From: Strigomonas culicis
Lineage: Eukaryota > Euglenozoa > Kinetoplastea > Trypanosomatida > Trypanosomatidae
Reading direction: 5' to 3'
DNA length: 26,093 bases
Assembly (NCBI GenBank): GCA_000482145.1
Contig: AUXH01000245.1
Location: 1 to 26,093, forward strand
Below the pieces are notes generated by a model. That model saw only the letters and a list, made by a program, of their open reading frames with translations. It was not told the DNA's origin and did not search any database. This document shows positions 15,970 to 24,267 of the stretch, piece after piece. The position numbers and the translations under genes are program-made. Position 1 is the stretch's first letter, and each line of letters starts with the position of its first letter.

Positions 15970-18900
15970 ATGAAGGGAATAGGTCGGCAGTCTTTTCTCA
16001 TTGTCTTTGACTTTGACCACACGGTGGTCGACTGCAACACGGATGAGGTCATACCAAACTTTTTCCATTTACACAACATCCAACGCAAACTGCGGCAGGA
16101 CTACCAGGTGCAGTGGACGAAGCTCATGGATACCCTCATGTCGAAGCTGCAGCAGCAGGCGATCATCGCGGCTGCGAAGGAGTCCGTCGTGATGCAGCCG
16201 GACATGCGGAACGTGTTTGACTACCTTATCGCCTGCAAGAACCAGTACCGCCTCCCGCCGGCGGAGCAGGCGGCGGGTGCGGCGGTGCACCGCGTGCCAG
16301 AGTTTATCGAGATCAACATTGCCAGCGACGCGAATTTGCTCTTCATCGACGCGGCGCTGGACGCGAACCTGCCCTTCCTGAAGCCGCACCTTTCGCAGAT
16401 CCACAGCAATCCTTACTACGACCTCACCCAGCTGCCCGCGGGCGCGGCGGAGGATGGGCTGCAGCAGACCTATGGCACGCCGGCCCTCGCCGCCGCCCTG
16501 CACACGACGAACGCGAACGACGAGGCCGCGCGGGACGAGCTCCTGGTGAAGTTACTGCGCGAGGAGGCGGTGGAGGACGCGGCGAACTACGAGCGCATCG
16601 TGGCGCACCTGCGCGCGTCGCACCCGTCGGCCGGCGGCGACGCGACCGCGCCGCTGGACGTGGCGGCGCTGCCGCGCCAGTCGCGCATCAGCTGGTACGA
16701 GCCCTACGGCCACCGCTGCCCCTGCTGCCTCCACCGCGGCAAGCCGAACATGTGTAAGACGAAGATCATCCAGCGCCTGCTGAACGCGACGACGACGACC
16801 GACACGACCATCATCTTCGTCGGCGATGGCGCGAATGACTACTGCCCCATCCTGAACCTGCTGCGGCCGCGCGACTTCATGTTCGCGCGGCGGCACTTCC
16901 CCATCCACACGATTCTGTCGACCGCACCGAGCGGGCCGGGCCGCCACGCGGGCAACGCGGTCGGCGGGTGCTGCCACATCGGGCTGTGGGAGGACGCCGC
17001 AGAGCTGCTGCAGTTGTTCCAGGCCGTGCTCCAGGATACCCCCGCGCACGCGGCCGCGGCGGCGCCGTCGCCCCTCGCGCCGCTGCCGCCGCGCCTGCCG
17101 ACCCTCGCGCGCTTCAATGATGTGAATCCGGCGCCGGCGCGCGCGGCGGCGGCGCCCAACCACGAGGAGTTCCGCACCCTCACGATGCACCGCCGCATCG
17201 GCGAGCTGCTGGACCGCACGACGGAGCTGCTCGCGACCGCGGAGGACCCGCGTGCGGCCTTCACGCTCTCCGCCACCGCGCGCGCGCGGGTGCAGCGGCT
17301 GCTGGAGAGCACCGCGCGGAACGAGGTCGTCCCGCTGCTGCCGGGGCAGACCGCGTACCCCAACTGGCTGCGCAGCTTCGCCTACACCGCCGAGGCGACG
17401 GACGCGGCCTCGGCCGAGGCGGCCGTCGCGAGCCGCGCGACCACGGTGGAGGAAGCGCGCGCGTCCGTGTTCGCCCCGGTCGCCCCGCGGTGGGGGCAGA
17501 TGCCGTGGCTGCACGGCGAGATCTACTTCTACCACCTGCTCTTCCAGTTCGTGCTGCTGCAGGATGGCCCGGAGGGGCCGGCCGCCGCCGCGGTCGACTG
17601 GGTGGAGCGGCAGAAGCAGGCGCTTCTGGCGGCGCAGCGGCAGCAGCCGCCGCGCTCCGCGGCAGAGCGGGCGCTCTCCTTCTACACCGCCTTCGACACG
17701 GTGAACGCCGTCACGCCGACCATGATGTACAACCCGCTGTCGTCGCAGGAGACGGAGCTGGGCGCGGCGGTCACGACGGAGGGGGCCCTGGTGGCGCCGG
17801 TGATGCCGCACCAGACGGACGCGGACGCGCAGGTGCTCTTCCACTTCCCGCTGCTGACGGAGCAGGGCACCATCGTCCAGCACGCCAACCACCGCGCACC
17901 CAGCGGCGCGGTGAAGCTGAGCCCAAATGTGCCGCAGGCGGCCATCACGCCGATCCCCCTCGCGGCGATCCTCCCCCCGCCGGGCGACGCGACGCTGCCG
18001 CCGCCCGCGGGCGTCTTCGCGCCGTACCAGGACGTCTTTCTCTCGGAGAAGTGTGACGTGACGCGCCACTTCATGGCCGACAAGCGCATCATTAACATGA
18101 TCGTCTCGCTCCACGCGTTCGTGGAGCTGGAGTCGGCCGAGCTGCGGCAGTTCGCGGCCGCGCCGGTGGACCTGGCCGCCTACTGGCGCGCAGACCCGCG
18201 CCGCCACGAGCGCTTCGTGCACTTCGGCGAGGTGCTCTTCAAGTGGATGCTGTGGGGCAACGGCGTCGACCTCTCCATGTTCTCGCCGGAGGAGCTGAAG
18301 GACCTCGCGCGCGAGCGCGGGCTCGGCGGCGCGCGGTCCGACGCCGCGGCGGAGGCCGGCGAGGCGCGCGCGGAGGAGGCCTTTCTGCGGCGCGAGCGTC
18401 GGCTCATGGGCCTCAGCGACAGCTTCATCGTCGCGAACCAGATCACCCCTATTGTCGCGTATTTCGAGCAGCTCTTTGTGGCCAACGCCACGGCGGACGC
18501 CGCCGCCGCCGCCGCCGCCGCCGGTCCCCGTGACAAGAGCATCGACATTGTGATGGACAACACCGGTGTCGAGTCCGTCGCGGACATGTGCTTTGCGCTG
18601 TGGTTCCTCTTCTTCATGAACGTGAACAAGACGGCGGCCGGCCACCACGTGAACTTCCACGTGAAGCCGACCCCGTACTACGTCTCCGACGTCACCGCGC
18701 GCGACTTCGCGCTCGTGCTGTCACTGCTGAAGGAGGAGCGCGCGGCGCTGGAGCAGCAGGCGCTGGCCAGCGACGCCGCGGCGATCGCCGCGCTGGGGTA
18801 CTTCATCGCGGCGGTGGAGGCCCACCTCCTGGCGCGCGACTTCCGCATCGACGCGGACACGGTGTGGGTGCAGCCGAGTGAGTACCGTGAGCTGCCGCCG

Positions 18901-19500
18901 CGCGTGGTGAACCGCTACTTCTACTCCCAGCACATTGGAGCCGCGGCGGCCGCGGCGGAGAACCTGCCGGAGGTGGCGCGGCAGCAGCGCGGCGTGCTGC
19001 ACCGCTGTAACAAGGACGCTTTTGTCGCGCAGAGCCTGTTCGTGCTCTTCAAGGGCGACCTGAACTTTCGCCGGCTGGTCGGCGACCGCCACTGGAACGC
19101 GGGGGACTTCACCCAGGCGCTGCGGCACCAGCAGGGCGGCGTGGCCGCGGCGGGGGCGGGCCGCGACGACTTTTTGCTATCGGAGGTGCTTCAGGACACA
19201 CCCGCCAGCGGTGGCGCCGGGGATGACGACGCGCCGGTGAACGCGGACTTCCAGCGGATTGTGCGGCAGCACTGGCCCACCCACGCGGTGCCCATCTGCG
19301 CCGTGCGCACCATCAAGAGCGAGGTCTGCGCGGGGGTGCCGGAGGCGACCAAGCAGCGGCTCGACGCACTCTACTGGGAGGAGGAGGCTGCTGCTGCTGC
19401 AGCAGCGGCTGCGGGTGCCGCCCCGGCCCCGCCCCGCACGATGAAGAAGAACTGGCGGACCTCCGGCCAGTACGGTGTCATCCTGTGGGCGCATGAGTGA
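15970..19500 (+). CDS. PHOSPHO-type HAD phosphatase fused to DUF89/ARMT1-type domain, 1176 aa
   Basis: Two enzyme-like domains in one frame. Residues 1 to about 340 match the PHOSPHO1/PHOSPHO2 branch of the HAD superfamily. Motif I is FDFDHTVVDCNTD with nucleophile D14 and acid/base D16. The NMCKTK motif gives K263, and VGDGANDYCP gives D286/D290; a CPCC pair sits just upstream, as in PHOSPHO proteins. Family members hydrolyse phosphoethanolamine/phosphocholine or pyridoxal phosphate. After an Ala/Pro linker, about 380-1176 match DUF89 subfamily III/ARMT1. PNWLRSFAY comes first, then PWLHGEIYFYHLL (E517), then VMDNTGVESVADM (D863, N864, E868, D872), FHVKPTPYYVSD (D907) and LFKGDLNFRRLVGDRHW (about 1026-1042), with a terminal WRTSGQYGVILW. 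The D/N/D metal site and the KGDLN motif are present. DUF89 proteins are Mn/Co/Ni-dependent phosphatases on damaged sugar phosphates, and ARMT1 has been described as a carboxyl methyltransferase. Poly-Ala runs interrupt the second domain. The domain calls are confident; the substrates are unknown. Confidence 0.9.
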   Translation: MKGIGRQSFLIVFDFDHTVVDCNTDEVIPNFFHLHNIQRKLRQDYQVQWTKLMDTLMSKLQQQAIIAAAKESVVMQPDMRNVFDYLIACKNQYRLPPAEQAAGAAVHRVPEFIEINIASDANLLFIDAALDANLPFLKPHLSQIHSNPYYDLTQLPAGAAEDGLQQTYGTPALAAALHTTNANDEAARDELLVKLLREEAVEDAANYERIVAHLRASHPSAGGDATAPLDVAALPRQSRISWYEPYGHRCPCCLHRGKPNMCKTKIIQRLLNATTTTDTTIIFVGDGANDYCPILNLLRPRDFMFARRHFPIHTILSTAPSGPGRHAGNAVGGCCHIGLWEDAAELLQLFQAVLQDTPAHAAAAAPSPLAPLPPRLPTLARFNDVNPAPARAAAAPNHEEFRTLTMHRRIGELLDRTTELLATAEDPRAAFTLSATARARVQRLLESTARNEVVPLLPGQTAYPNWLRSFAYTAEATDAASAEAAVASRATTVEEARASVFAPVAPRWGQMPWLHGEIYFYHLLFQFVLLQDGPEGPAAAAVDWVERQKQALLAAQRQQPPRSAAERALSFYTAFDTVNAVTPTMMYNPLSSQETELGAAVTTEGALVAPVMPHQTDADAQVLFHFPLLTEQGTIVQHANHRAPSGAVKLSPNVPQAAITPIPLAAILPPPGDATLPPPAGVFAPYQDVFLSEKCDVTRHFMADKRIINMIVSLHAFVELESAELRQFAAAPVDLAAYWRADPRRHERFVHFGEVLFKWMLWGNGVDLSMFSPEELKDLARERGLGGARSDAAAEAGEARAEEAFLRRERRLMGLSDSFIVANQITPIVAYFEQLFVANATADAAAAAAAAGPRDKSIDIVMDNTGVESVADMCFALWFLFFMNVNKTAAGHHVNFHVKPTPYYVSDVTARDFALVLSLLKEERAALEQQALASDAAAIAALGYFIAAVEAHLLARDFRIDADTVWVQPSEYRELPPRVVNRYFYSQHIGAAAAAAENLPEVARQQRGVLHRCNKDAFVAQSLFVLFKGDLNFRRLVGDRHWNAGDFTQALRHQQGGVAAAGAGRDDFLLSEVLQDTPASGGAGDDDAPVNADFQRIVRQHWPTHAVPICAVRTIKSEVCAGVPEATKQRLDALYWEEEAAAAAAAAAGAAPAPPRTMKKNWRTSGQYGVILWAHE

Positions 19501-20377
19501 ACACGGAAGTGCATGCATAACTCCATAAGGAGAGAGAGTAATAGTTCTTTTTTTTCCTTTAAAGGGTAAATAAAACAAAAACAACACAAGAACATACGCA
19601 TACACATAACATTAAGAGTAGCAACGTATAACAACAACAACAAAAAAAGATATACTAAGCAAACAACTTTACATCAAAAGTAGTGGAGGGCTGTGATTCA
19701 TCAGAAACACAGGAGGAAAAATAAAGAATACTTATTTTCTCCCTTTTTTCCAGTATTTATTTGCACTTTTTCATCTTATCGTCGCTAAAAAAATGATTTT
19801 CCGTTTTTAATTTCCTTCTTTCCACCTTCATCCTAAATAGAAGAAGATATAATAAGACATTTGTAGCGAGTCATGGGATTGGACTTTTTTATTCTCTCTT
19901 TCATTTTTTTTTCGTGTAATTGTATCTTCATTATTGTTTTTATTGTCATCACGCATTATCTTTCCTCCCTCTTTTCTCTTTGCATCGCACACATATACAC
20001 TATCTTGCAATGGCCATACTGTAATCATACTCATTCTCTGAAACGTCATCGTCTTCCCCTTTCTCCTCTTTTTATCCTTGCTTCCTTCGTCCTATATGTA
20101 TGCTGTTACCACTGGATCGCACAAGGTGTCCTTATAGTTTATGTTTAGTTTGCTTCATACACCTGTCAAGCAGAGTTGTAACATCAGCTATATAGGAAGC
20201 AAGCGTTTTTTTTTCTTCGCTTGCTCCTACTATTTTCGTTTGTTCCCTTTTCCCCCCTAATCCTTGTTCATTGCTACCATAAGAGCTTGATTTGTTGCTT
20301 TTCCTTTTTTTTTTGCTCTTGATTCATCGTCTTACATTACATCGTTTAGTACTCCTTTTTTTTTCTCTTTCCCGGCG
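19501..20377 (+). other. Intergenic spacer between the phosphatase-fusion gene and the signal-anchor gene
   Basis: About 880 nt, AT-rich. It shows a short CAA repeat (about 19631-19644), T-runs, and pyrimidine-rich blocks at 20046-20090 and 20215-20260. An open frame at 19873-20148 encodes a hydrophobic peptide, but its composition is that of the surrounding T-rich spacer, so no gene is called. Confidence 0.65.
20297..20349 (+). promoter_or_regulatory. Polypyrimidine tract and trans-splice acceptor for the signal-anchor gene
   Basis: A T-rich tract at 20297-20320 is followed by AG at 20348-20349, giving a 28-nt 5' UTR. A second, stronger C/T tract (20352-20373) lies between this AG and the ATG, and its first downstream AG falls inside codon 2 (20382-20383). 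Using that AG would remove the start codon, so the upstream AG is preferred. Confidence 0.45.
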
Positions 20378-23300
20378 ATGCAGCCACACGAGCGAGCCGT
20401 AAATGCAAAGGTTCACTCTGTTGCTGCGCCAACGCGGCGCCGCTGCTGCGGGTTTCTCCTTGTGCTGTTGGCGCTCCTCTGCTTTGTGCTGCTGACCTCC
20501 AGCCGCCCCCTTCCCCCCACGGAGACCGTTGTGGTCGATCCCCCCTGCCACGTTCCGCAAGGGCCGTCGTCGACCCGCCTCTTCCCCACCGCCGCCGCGG
20601 CCCGTGCCGGGCCCGGCGCGTGGCCGAGGTCGGCCGATCGCGAGGCACTGCTGCCACACGAGCGCTATCCGGTGGACGCGGCGGAGGCCTCCCCTCAGGC
20701 GGCGGCTGGAGCGAGCCGAGGCGCTGGCCCCGGCACGGCCCGCGGCGGCAGGGCGCGCCGCGGTGGTGGGCAGCCGCAGCGCGCGTACCCGACCCTGAGG
20801 GAGCTCCTCCGGCAGCTCTTTCACGACTACCGGCGGCAGCGGCAGGCGGAGGAGCGGGAGGGGCCGAGCCGCGGCGGCGCGCGCCCGTGGCGTGACAAGC
20901 CTGACCCTCACTACGGCCGCTTCCGCGGCGGCTTCGTCCATCCCGACACCGCGCGGACGGCCGCGGCGCAGGCGGCGGTGCCGCTGGGTTGGGTTCCCTG
21001 CCTCCGCTTTCTCCCCATCCACCCCGTTGAGGTGGCGCTGCAGCACATCCAACAGGAGCGGGACAATGACACGCTGCTGACGCTCTTCTACGCGCCGGAC
21101 CTCTTCCCGCAGTACAACTACGTACAGTGGCTGCAGCACTTTGGGCTGCTCGCCTTTATGCTGCACGAGGAGGGCGCGCGGTACCGCGCGGAGACGCCGG
21201 CGGGGGAGAAGGGCCGCGCCGCGGCGCTGTGCCGGTCGTACGTGGGCAGCCGCGCGGCCGCAGAGTGGGCCCTCACGGACGAGGCGCGGCGCGTGCTCTT
21301 CGACCAGAACGCGCGCGTGGCGCTCATCGACGCCTTCTACCCCCTACGCGACGCGCGGGGCAGCTTCGTCGATCCCCTGGGCCGCGACGACAGCGATCCG
21401 GCGGACGTGCAGCGCCTCGGCGAGGTTGATGCGCGGCAGCCGGAAGAAGACACCGATGGCGACCGCGGCAGCGACGACCCGTACGACGCCACGCCCCCCA
21501 CACAAGGCCGGAGCGCGCGCCCGCGGCCCGACCCCCACACCGCCGAGGATCCGTCGGAGGAGGCGTACGACCATGTGCGTGAGCGGCAGCTCGTGCGGCG
21601 GCTGTTCAGCGCACGCCAGGCGGCGAAGTACCGGCTACACCCCAACGTGACCGCGCAGTGGTCGCGCGGCTTCTCCTCCGAGTTCCTCTCCGACGTGCCC
21701 TTCCGCCGCCCGAGCGCGGCGGAAGGCACCGCGCCGTTCGCCTACCGCTCACACATGACAGCGGCGGCCGCGCAACCCCAGGAGAGGCCGCGGATGGACG
21801 ACATTCACTTTCACCACCGGCAGCTGCACCTGTATCGGCGCGCGACGCGGGCGCAGGATGAGGAGGGCGGCAACCACACGCGCGCCGCCGCCGCGTTGAG
21901 CGGCGCCGGCCCGCGCGAGGGTGCGGCCGTGGCGCCGCTGGCCTACGCGGGTGACCGCAGCGTGCGCAACGCCCTTCTCCGCGAGCGCGCGCCGTCGCTG
22001 CTCTTCCCGCGACTGCAGGGCAGCCGACCCTGCCTCTACCCGCAGACGCTGCTGCGGCGCATGTGGGCGCCCACGCCCACGGACCGCGAGAGCGAGGAGG
22101 CTCCTGCCGCGCCGCGCTTCGCCACCGCTGCCATCTCCGCGCTGGAGGTGGCGCACGGCGGCGGCCGGAGCGACGCGTCCTACCGCGCCGCGGCCGTCGC
22201 CTCTGTGCGGGCCTTCTTCCGCCGCCTGCGCCCGCGCGCGCGCGCCGCCGCCGCCGCCCCGCCCGAGGCGCCGCCGCTGACGGTCGAGGTGAACCCCTTC
22301 ACCGTGGAGGCCGCGGCGCACCACCACCTGGAGGACGTGGTCGAGGCCGCGCCGACGCCCGTCGCGGCGCTGCGGCTGCTACTGGAGGAGGCGGCGCGCG
22401 CGGCCGCCCCCGGTGAGGGGCAGCGCCGCGCGCGCCGCGAGGCGGTGTACCAGCAGCAGCGGCGCCTGTGGGAGGCGAGCCAGACCCGCCGGCGCGGCGC
22501 ACCCGTGGCGTACTTTTTCGAGCACGACGTCGGCACCGGCATCGACCCGCTGCGTCTCGCGGCGGCGGCGCCGCTGCCGCTGCGCTTTTTCGTGCACACG
22601 CCGACGGCCCTCGTCGAGGCGGAGCTGCTGGTGCCGCTGCGCGCGCAGGCACAGGCCGCGCGCTCGGCGGTGCAGGAGCGGCTCTTCACGGAAGCGGCCG
22701 CGGCTGACTTCCCCTTCGCCCGCTACGAGGCGCGGTACCACGCGGCAGAGGACGCGGCGGAGCCGGCGCTCGGCAGTCGCGCCGTGAAGGGGCTGTGGAT
22801 AGCGCTGACCCACCAGCCGCAGGCGCGCCGCACCCTCTTAGGCCTGCTGACCCCCGCGGAGGACTTTTTGGCGGAGGGCGCGGCGGCGGAGGCGGAGAGG
22901 GGCGGACCTGCTGAAGAGCCGGCGCCGCGGTATGCGGCCGCCGCCGGCCGCGCGCGCAACCGCCGCCTTGTCTACTACCTCTTCCACAACCGCACCGCCG
23001 CGGCGGCGCTGCGCGGGGCCGCGGACAACGTGCGGCGCCACGCGCTCCACCGGCGGCTGCGGGCGGCGGCGCGCCTCGCACACGAGAGTCGGCTCGTGCG
23101 CCTGGAGGGCACGCCGGCGGACGCCGCGCGGCACTACGTCGACCGCCTCGTCCGGGGCGGGCTGCGGCGCCACCGGGCGCTGCAGGAGACGCACGCGTCC
23201 CATGCGATGGAGCGGACCGAGGGCGGCGCGGGCCGCCGCTGGCTCCGACAGGCCCACTGTCTGCGCTCGCTCCAGCGCCTGTACGAGCGCTACCGCGGCG

Positions 23301-23791
23301 GGTCTCCGCGGAGCGCCGCGGCGCCAGCGGCGCCCCCTCGCGCCTTGCGCCACAAGATAGCGGAGCAGCTGGGGCGGCTGGAGCAGCTCGTCGCGCGCGC
23401 CGCTCCACCCGACCCTGGCAGCGGCCCGCCCGCGCAGCGGCGCGCCGGCAGCGATGGCAGCTTCACCGGGCACAACATGTCGCTGCTGTACCTCTTTGCG
23501 AAGATGTCGGAGACGCCCGTGCTGTCCGAGATGCCCTTCGACCTCGACGCACTGGAGGGCGGGCTGGAGGCGGTCGCGACGCAGCCGCTGAGCGAGGGCT
23601 ACCTCTTCGAGAGCGCCGGGGGTGCGCCTCCGCACGTCCACGCGCCCTCCCCTCCCACACCCGACCCTTCTGCCGTGCGCGCGGATCACGAGTACATACG
23701 CCAGCGGGACCAGGAAATCGACGATTGCTTGTCCGAGATGGATCGCGGTGGGGTGGACGTTCGGACAGACGCGGATGAGGAAGTGGAGTGA
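20378..23791 (+). CDS. Orphan Arg/Ala-rich protein with N-terminal signal anchor, 1137 aa
   Basis: No family recognised. Residues 20-22 are RRR, followed by a hydrophobic stretch at 23-41 (CCGFLLVLLALLCFVLLTS). This is a signal anchor or signal peptide, and the positive-inside rule favours a type II protein with the bulk in the secretory lumen. At least five N-glycosylation sequons (NDT, NVT, NHT, NRT, NMS) are spread along the chain, which fits a luminal location. The body is rich in Arg, Ala and Pro, interrupted by better-ordered blocks such as about 210-270 (WVPCLRFLPIHPVEVALQ, LFPQYNYVQWLQHFG), 540-570, 705-735 (VAYFFEHDVGTGIDPL) and the C-terminal 1030-1075 (NMSLLYLFAKMSETPVL). A type II Golgi enzyme would have this layout, but I see no convincing DxD or other catalytic motif, so no function is assigned. 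No nearby in-frame Met offers an alternative start. Confidence 0.75.
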   Translation: MQPHERAVNAKVHSVAAPTRRRCCGFLLVLLALLCFVLLTSSRPLPPTETVVVDPPCHVPQGPSSTRLFPTAAAARAGPGAWPRSADREALLPHERYPVDAAEASPQAAAGASRGAGPGTARGGRARRGGGQPQRAYPTLRELLRQLFHDYRRQRQAEEREGPSRGGARPWRDKPDPHYGRFRGGFVHPDTARTAAAQAAVPLGWVPCLRFLPIHPVEVALQHIQQERDNDTLLTLFYAPDLFPQYNYVQWLQHFGLLAFMLHEEGARYRAETPAGEKGRAAALCRSYVGSRAAAEWALTDEARRVLFDQNARVALIDAFYPLRDARGSFVDPLGRDDSDPADVQRLGEVDARQPEEDTDGDRGSDDPYDATPPTQGRSARPRPDPHTAEDPSEEAYDHVRERQLVRRLFSARQAAKYRLHPNVTAQWSRGFSSEFLSDVPFRRPSAAEGTAPFAYRSHMTAAAAQPQERPRMDDIHFHHRQLHLYRRATRAQDEEGGNHTRAAAALSGAGPREGAAVAPLAYAGDRSVRNALLRERAPSLLFPRLQGSRPCLYPQTLLRRMWAPTPTDRESEEAPAAPRFATAAISALEVAHGGGRSDASYRAAAVASVRAFFRRLRPRARAAAAAPPEAPPLTVEVNPFTVEAAAHHHLEDVVEAAPTPVAALRLLLEEAARAAAPGEGQRRARREAVYQQQRRLWEASQTRRRGAPVAYFFEHDVGTGIDPLRLAAAAPLPLRFFVHTPTALVEAELLVPLRAQAQAARSAVQERLFTEAAAADFPFARYEARYHAAEDAAEPALGSRAVKGLWIALTHQPQARRTLLGLLTPAEDFLAEGAAAEAERGGPAEEPAPRYAAAAGRARNRRLVYYLFHNRTAAAALRGAADNVRRHALHRRLRAAARLAHESRLVRLEGTPADAARHYVDRLVRGGLRRHRALQETHASHAMERTEGGAGRRWLRQAHCLRSLQRLYERYRGGSPRSAAAPAAPPRALRHKIAEQLGRLEQLVARAAPPDPGSGPPAQRRAGSDGSFTGHNMSLLYLFAKMSETPVLSEMPFDLDALEGGLEAVATQPLSEGYLFESAGGAPPHVHAPSPPTPDPSAVRADHEYIRQRDQEIDDCLSEMDRGGVDVRTDADEEVE

Positions 23792-24267
23792 AAAGACTGA
23801 TGCTCGCGCATATGAAAACCTTCTCTGGTTTAAACTACATCTTCTACGTATAGTTTTTTTTTTTTTAAACGATTACTCTTTAGACCATAATGTTTCATAA
23901 CTATTGTCGGCTTCGTTGGTTTATGTATGTTCCGCTCTTCCTTTCTCCTCCTATCTTATTTTTTTTTTGTGGTAGTGCATTGGCATAGTTACATACAACA
24001 ACGAGTAGAGAAAAAGAGGTCCACCAATCAATAAATCCGTATACGAACCTTTTTTTTCTTTCTCTTGTGCTTTTTTTTTTGCTTCTAAATATATATTTTT
24101 TTTGTACAGTACAAGCTCTTTTTTTTTCTCCGAGGGAAGAATTAAACAAGAGAGAGATAATTAACCCGTGTACACCCCTATTTTTTTTTTTTGAGATTTG
24201 TATATCCTTTTTTTTTTTTACGGTTTGTCGACATTTTATCCCACGCCCTTATTAGTAGGTCGGTCTG
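23792..24267 (+). other. Intergenic spacer before the six-span membrane protein gene
   Basis: About 476 nt, AT-rich with many T-runs (23850-23860, 24049-24056, 24071-24080, 24180-24192, 24208-24219). No gene supported on either strand. Confidence 0.7.
24206..24255 (+). promoter_or_regulatory. T-run and trans-splice acceptor for the six-span membrane protein gene
   Basis: The T-run at 24206-24219 is followed by its first AG at 24254-24255 (ATTAG), with a second AG at 24257-24258. The predicted 5' UTR is only 10-12 nt. Confidence 0.45.

Noticed and set aside
16552..18660. Minus-strand open frame of 702 codons
   Set aside because: Antisense of the phosphatase-fusion gene, whose sense frame carries HAD and DUF89 motifs. 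The antisense product is His/Arg/Val-rich with no domain.
19873..20148. 91-codon hydrophobic open frame that looks like a small multi-span membrane protein
   Set aside because: T-rich spacer translates to Phe/Leu/Ile. Codon use is unlike every supported gene in the window, and no homologue is recognised.
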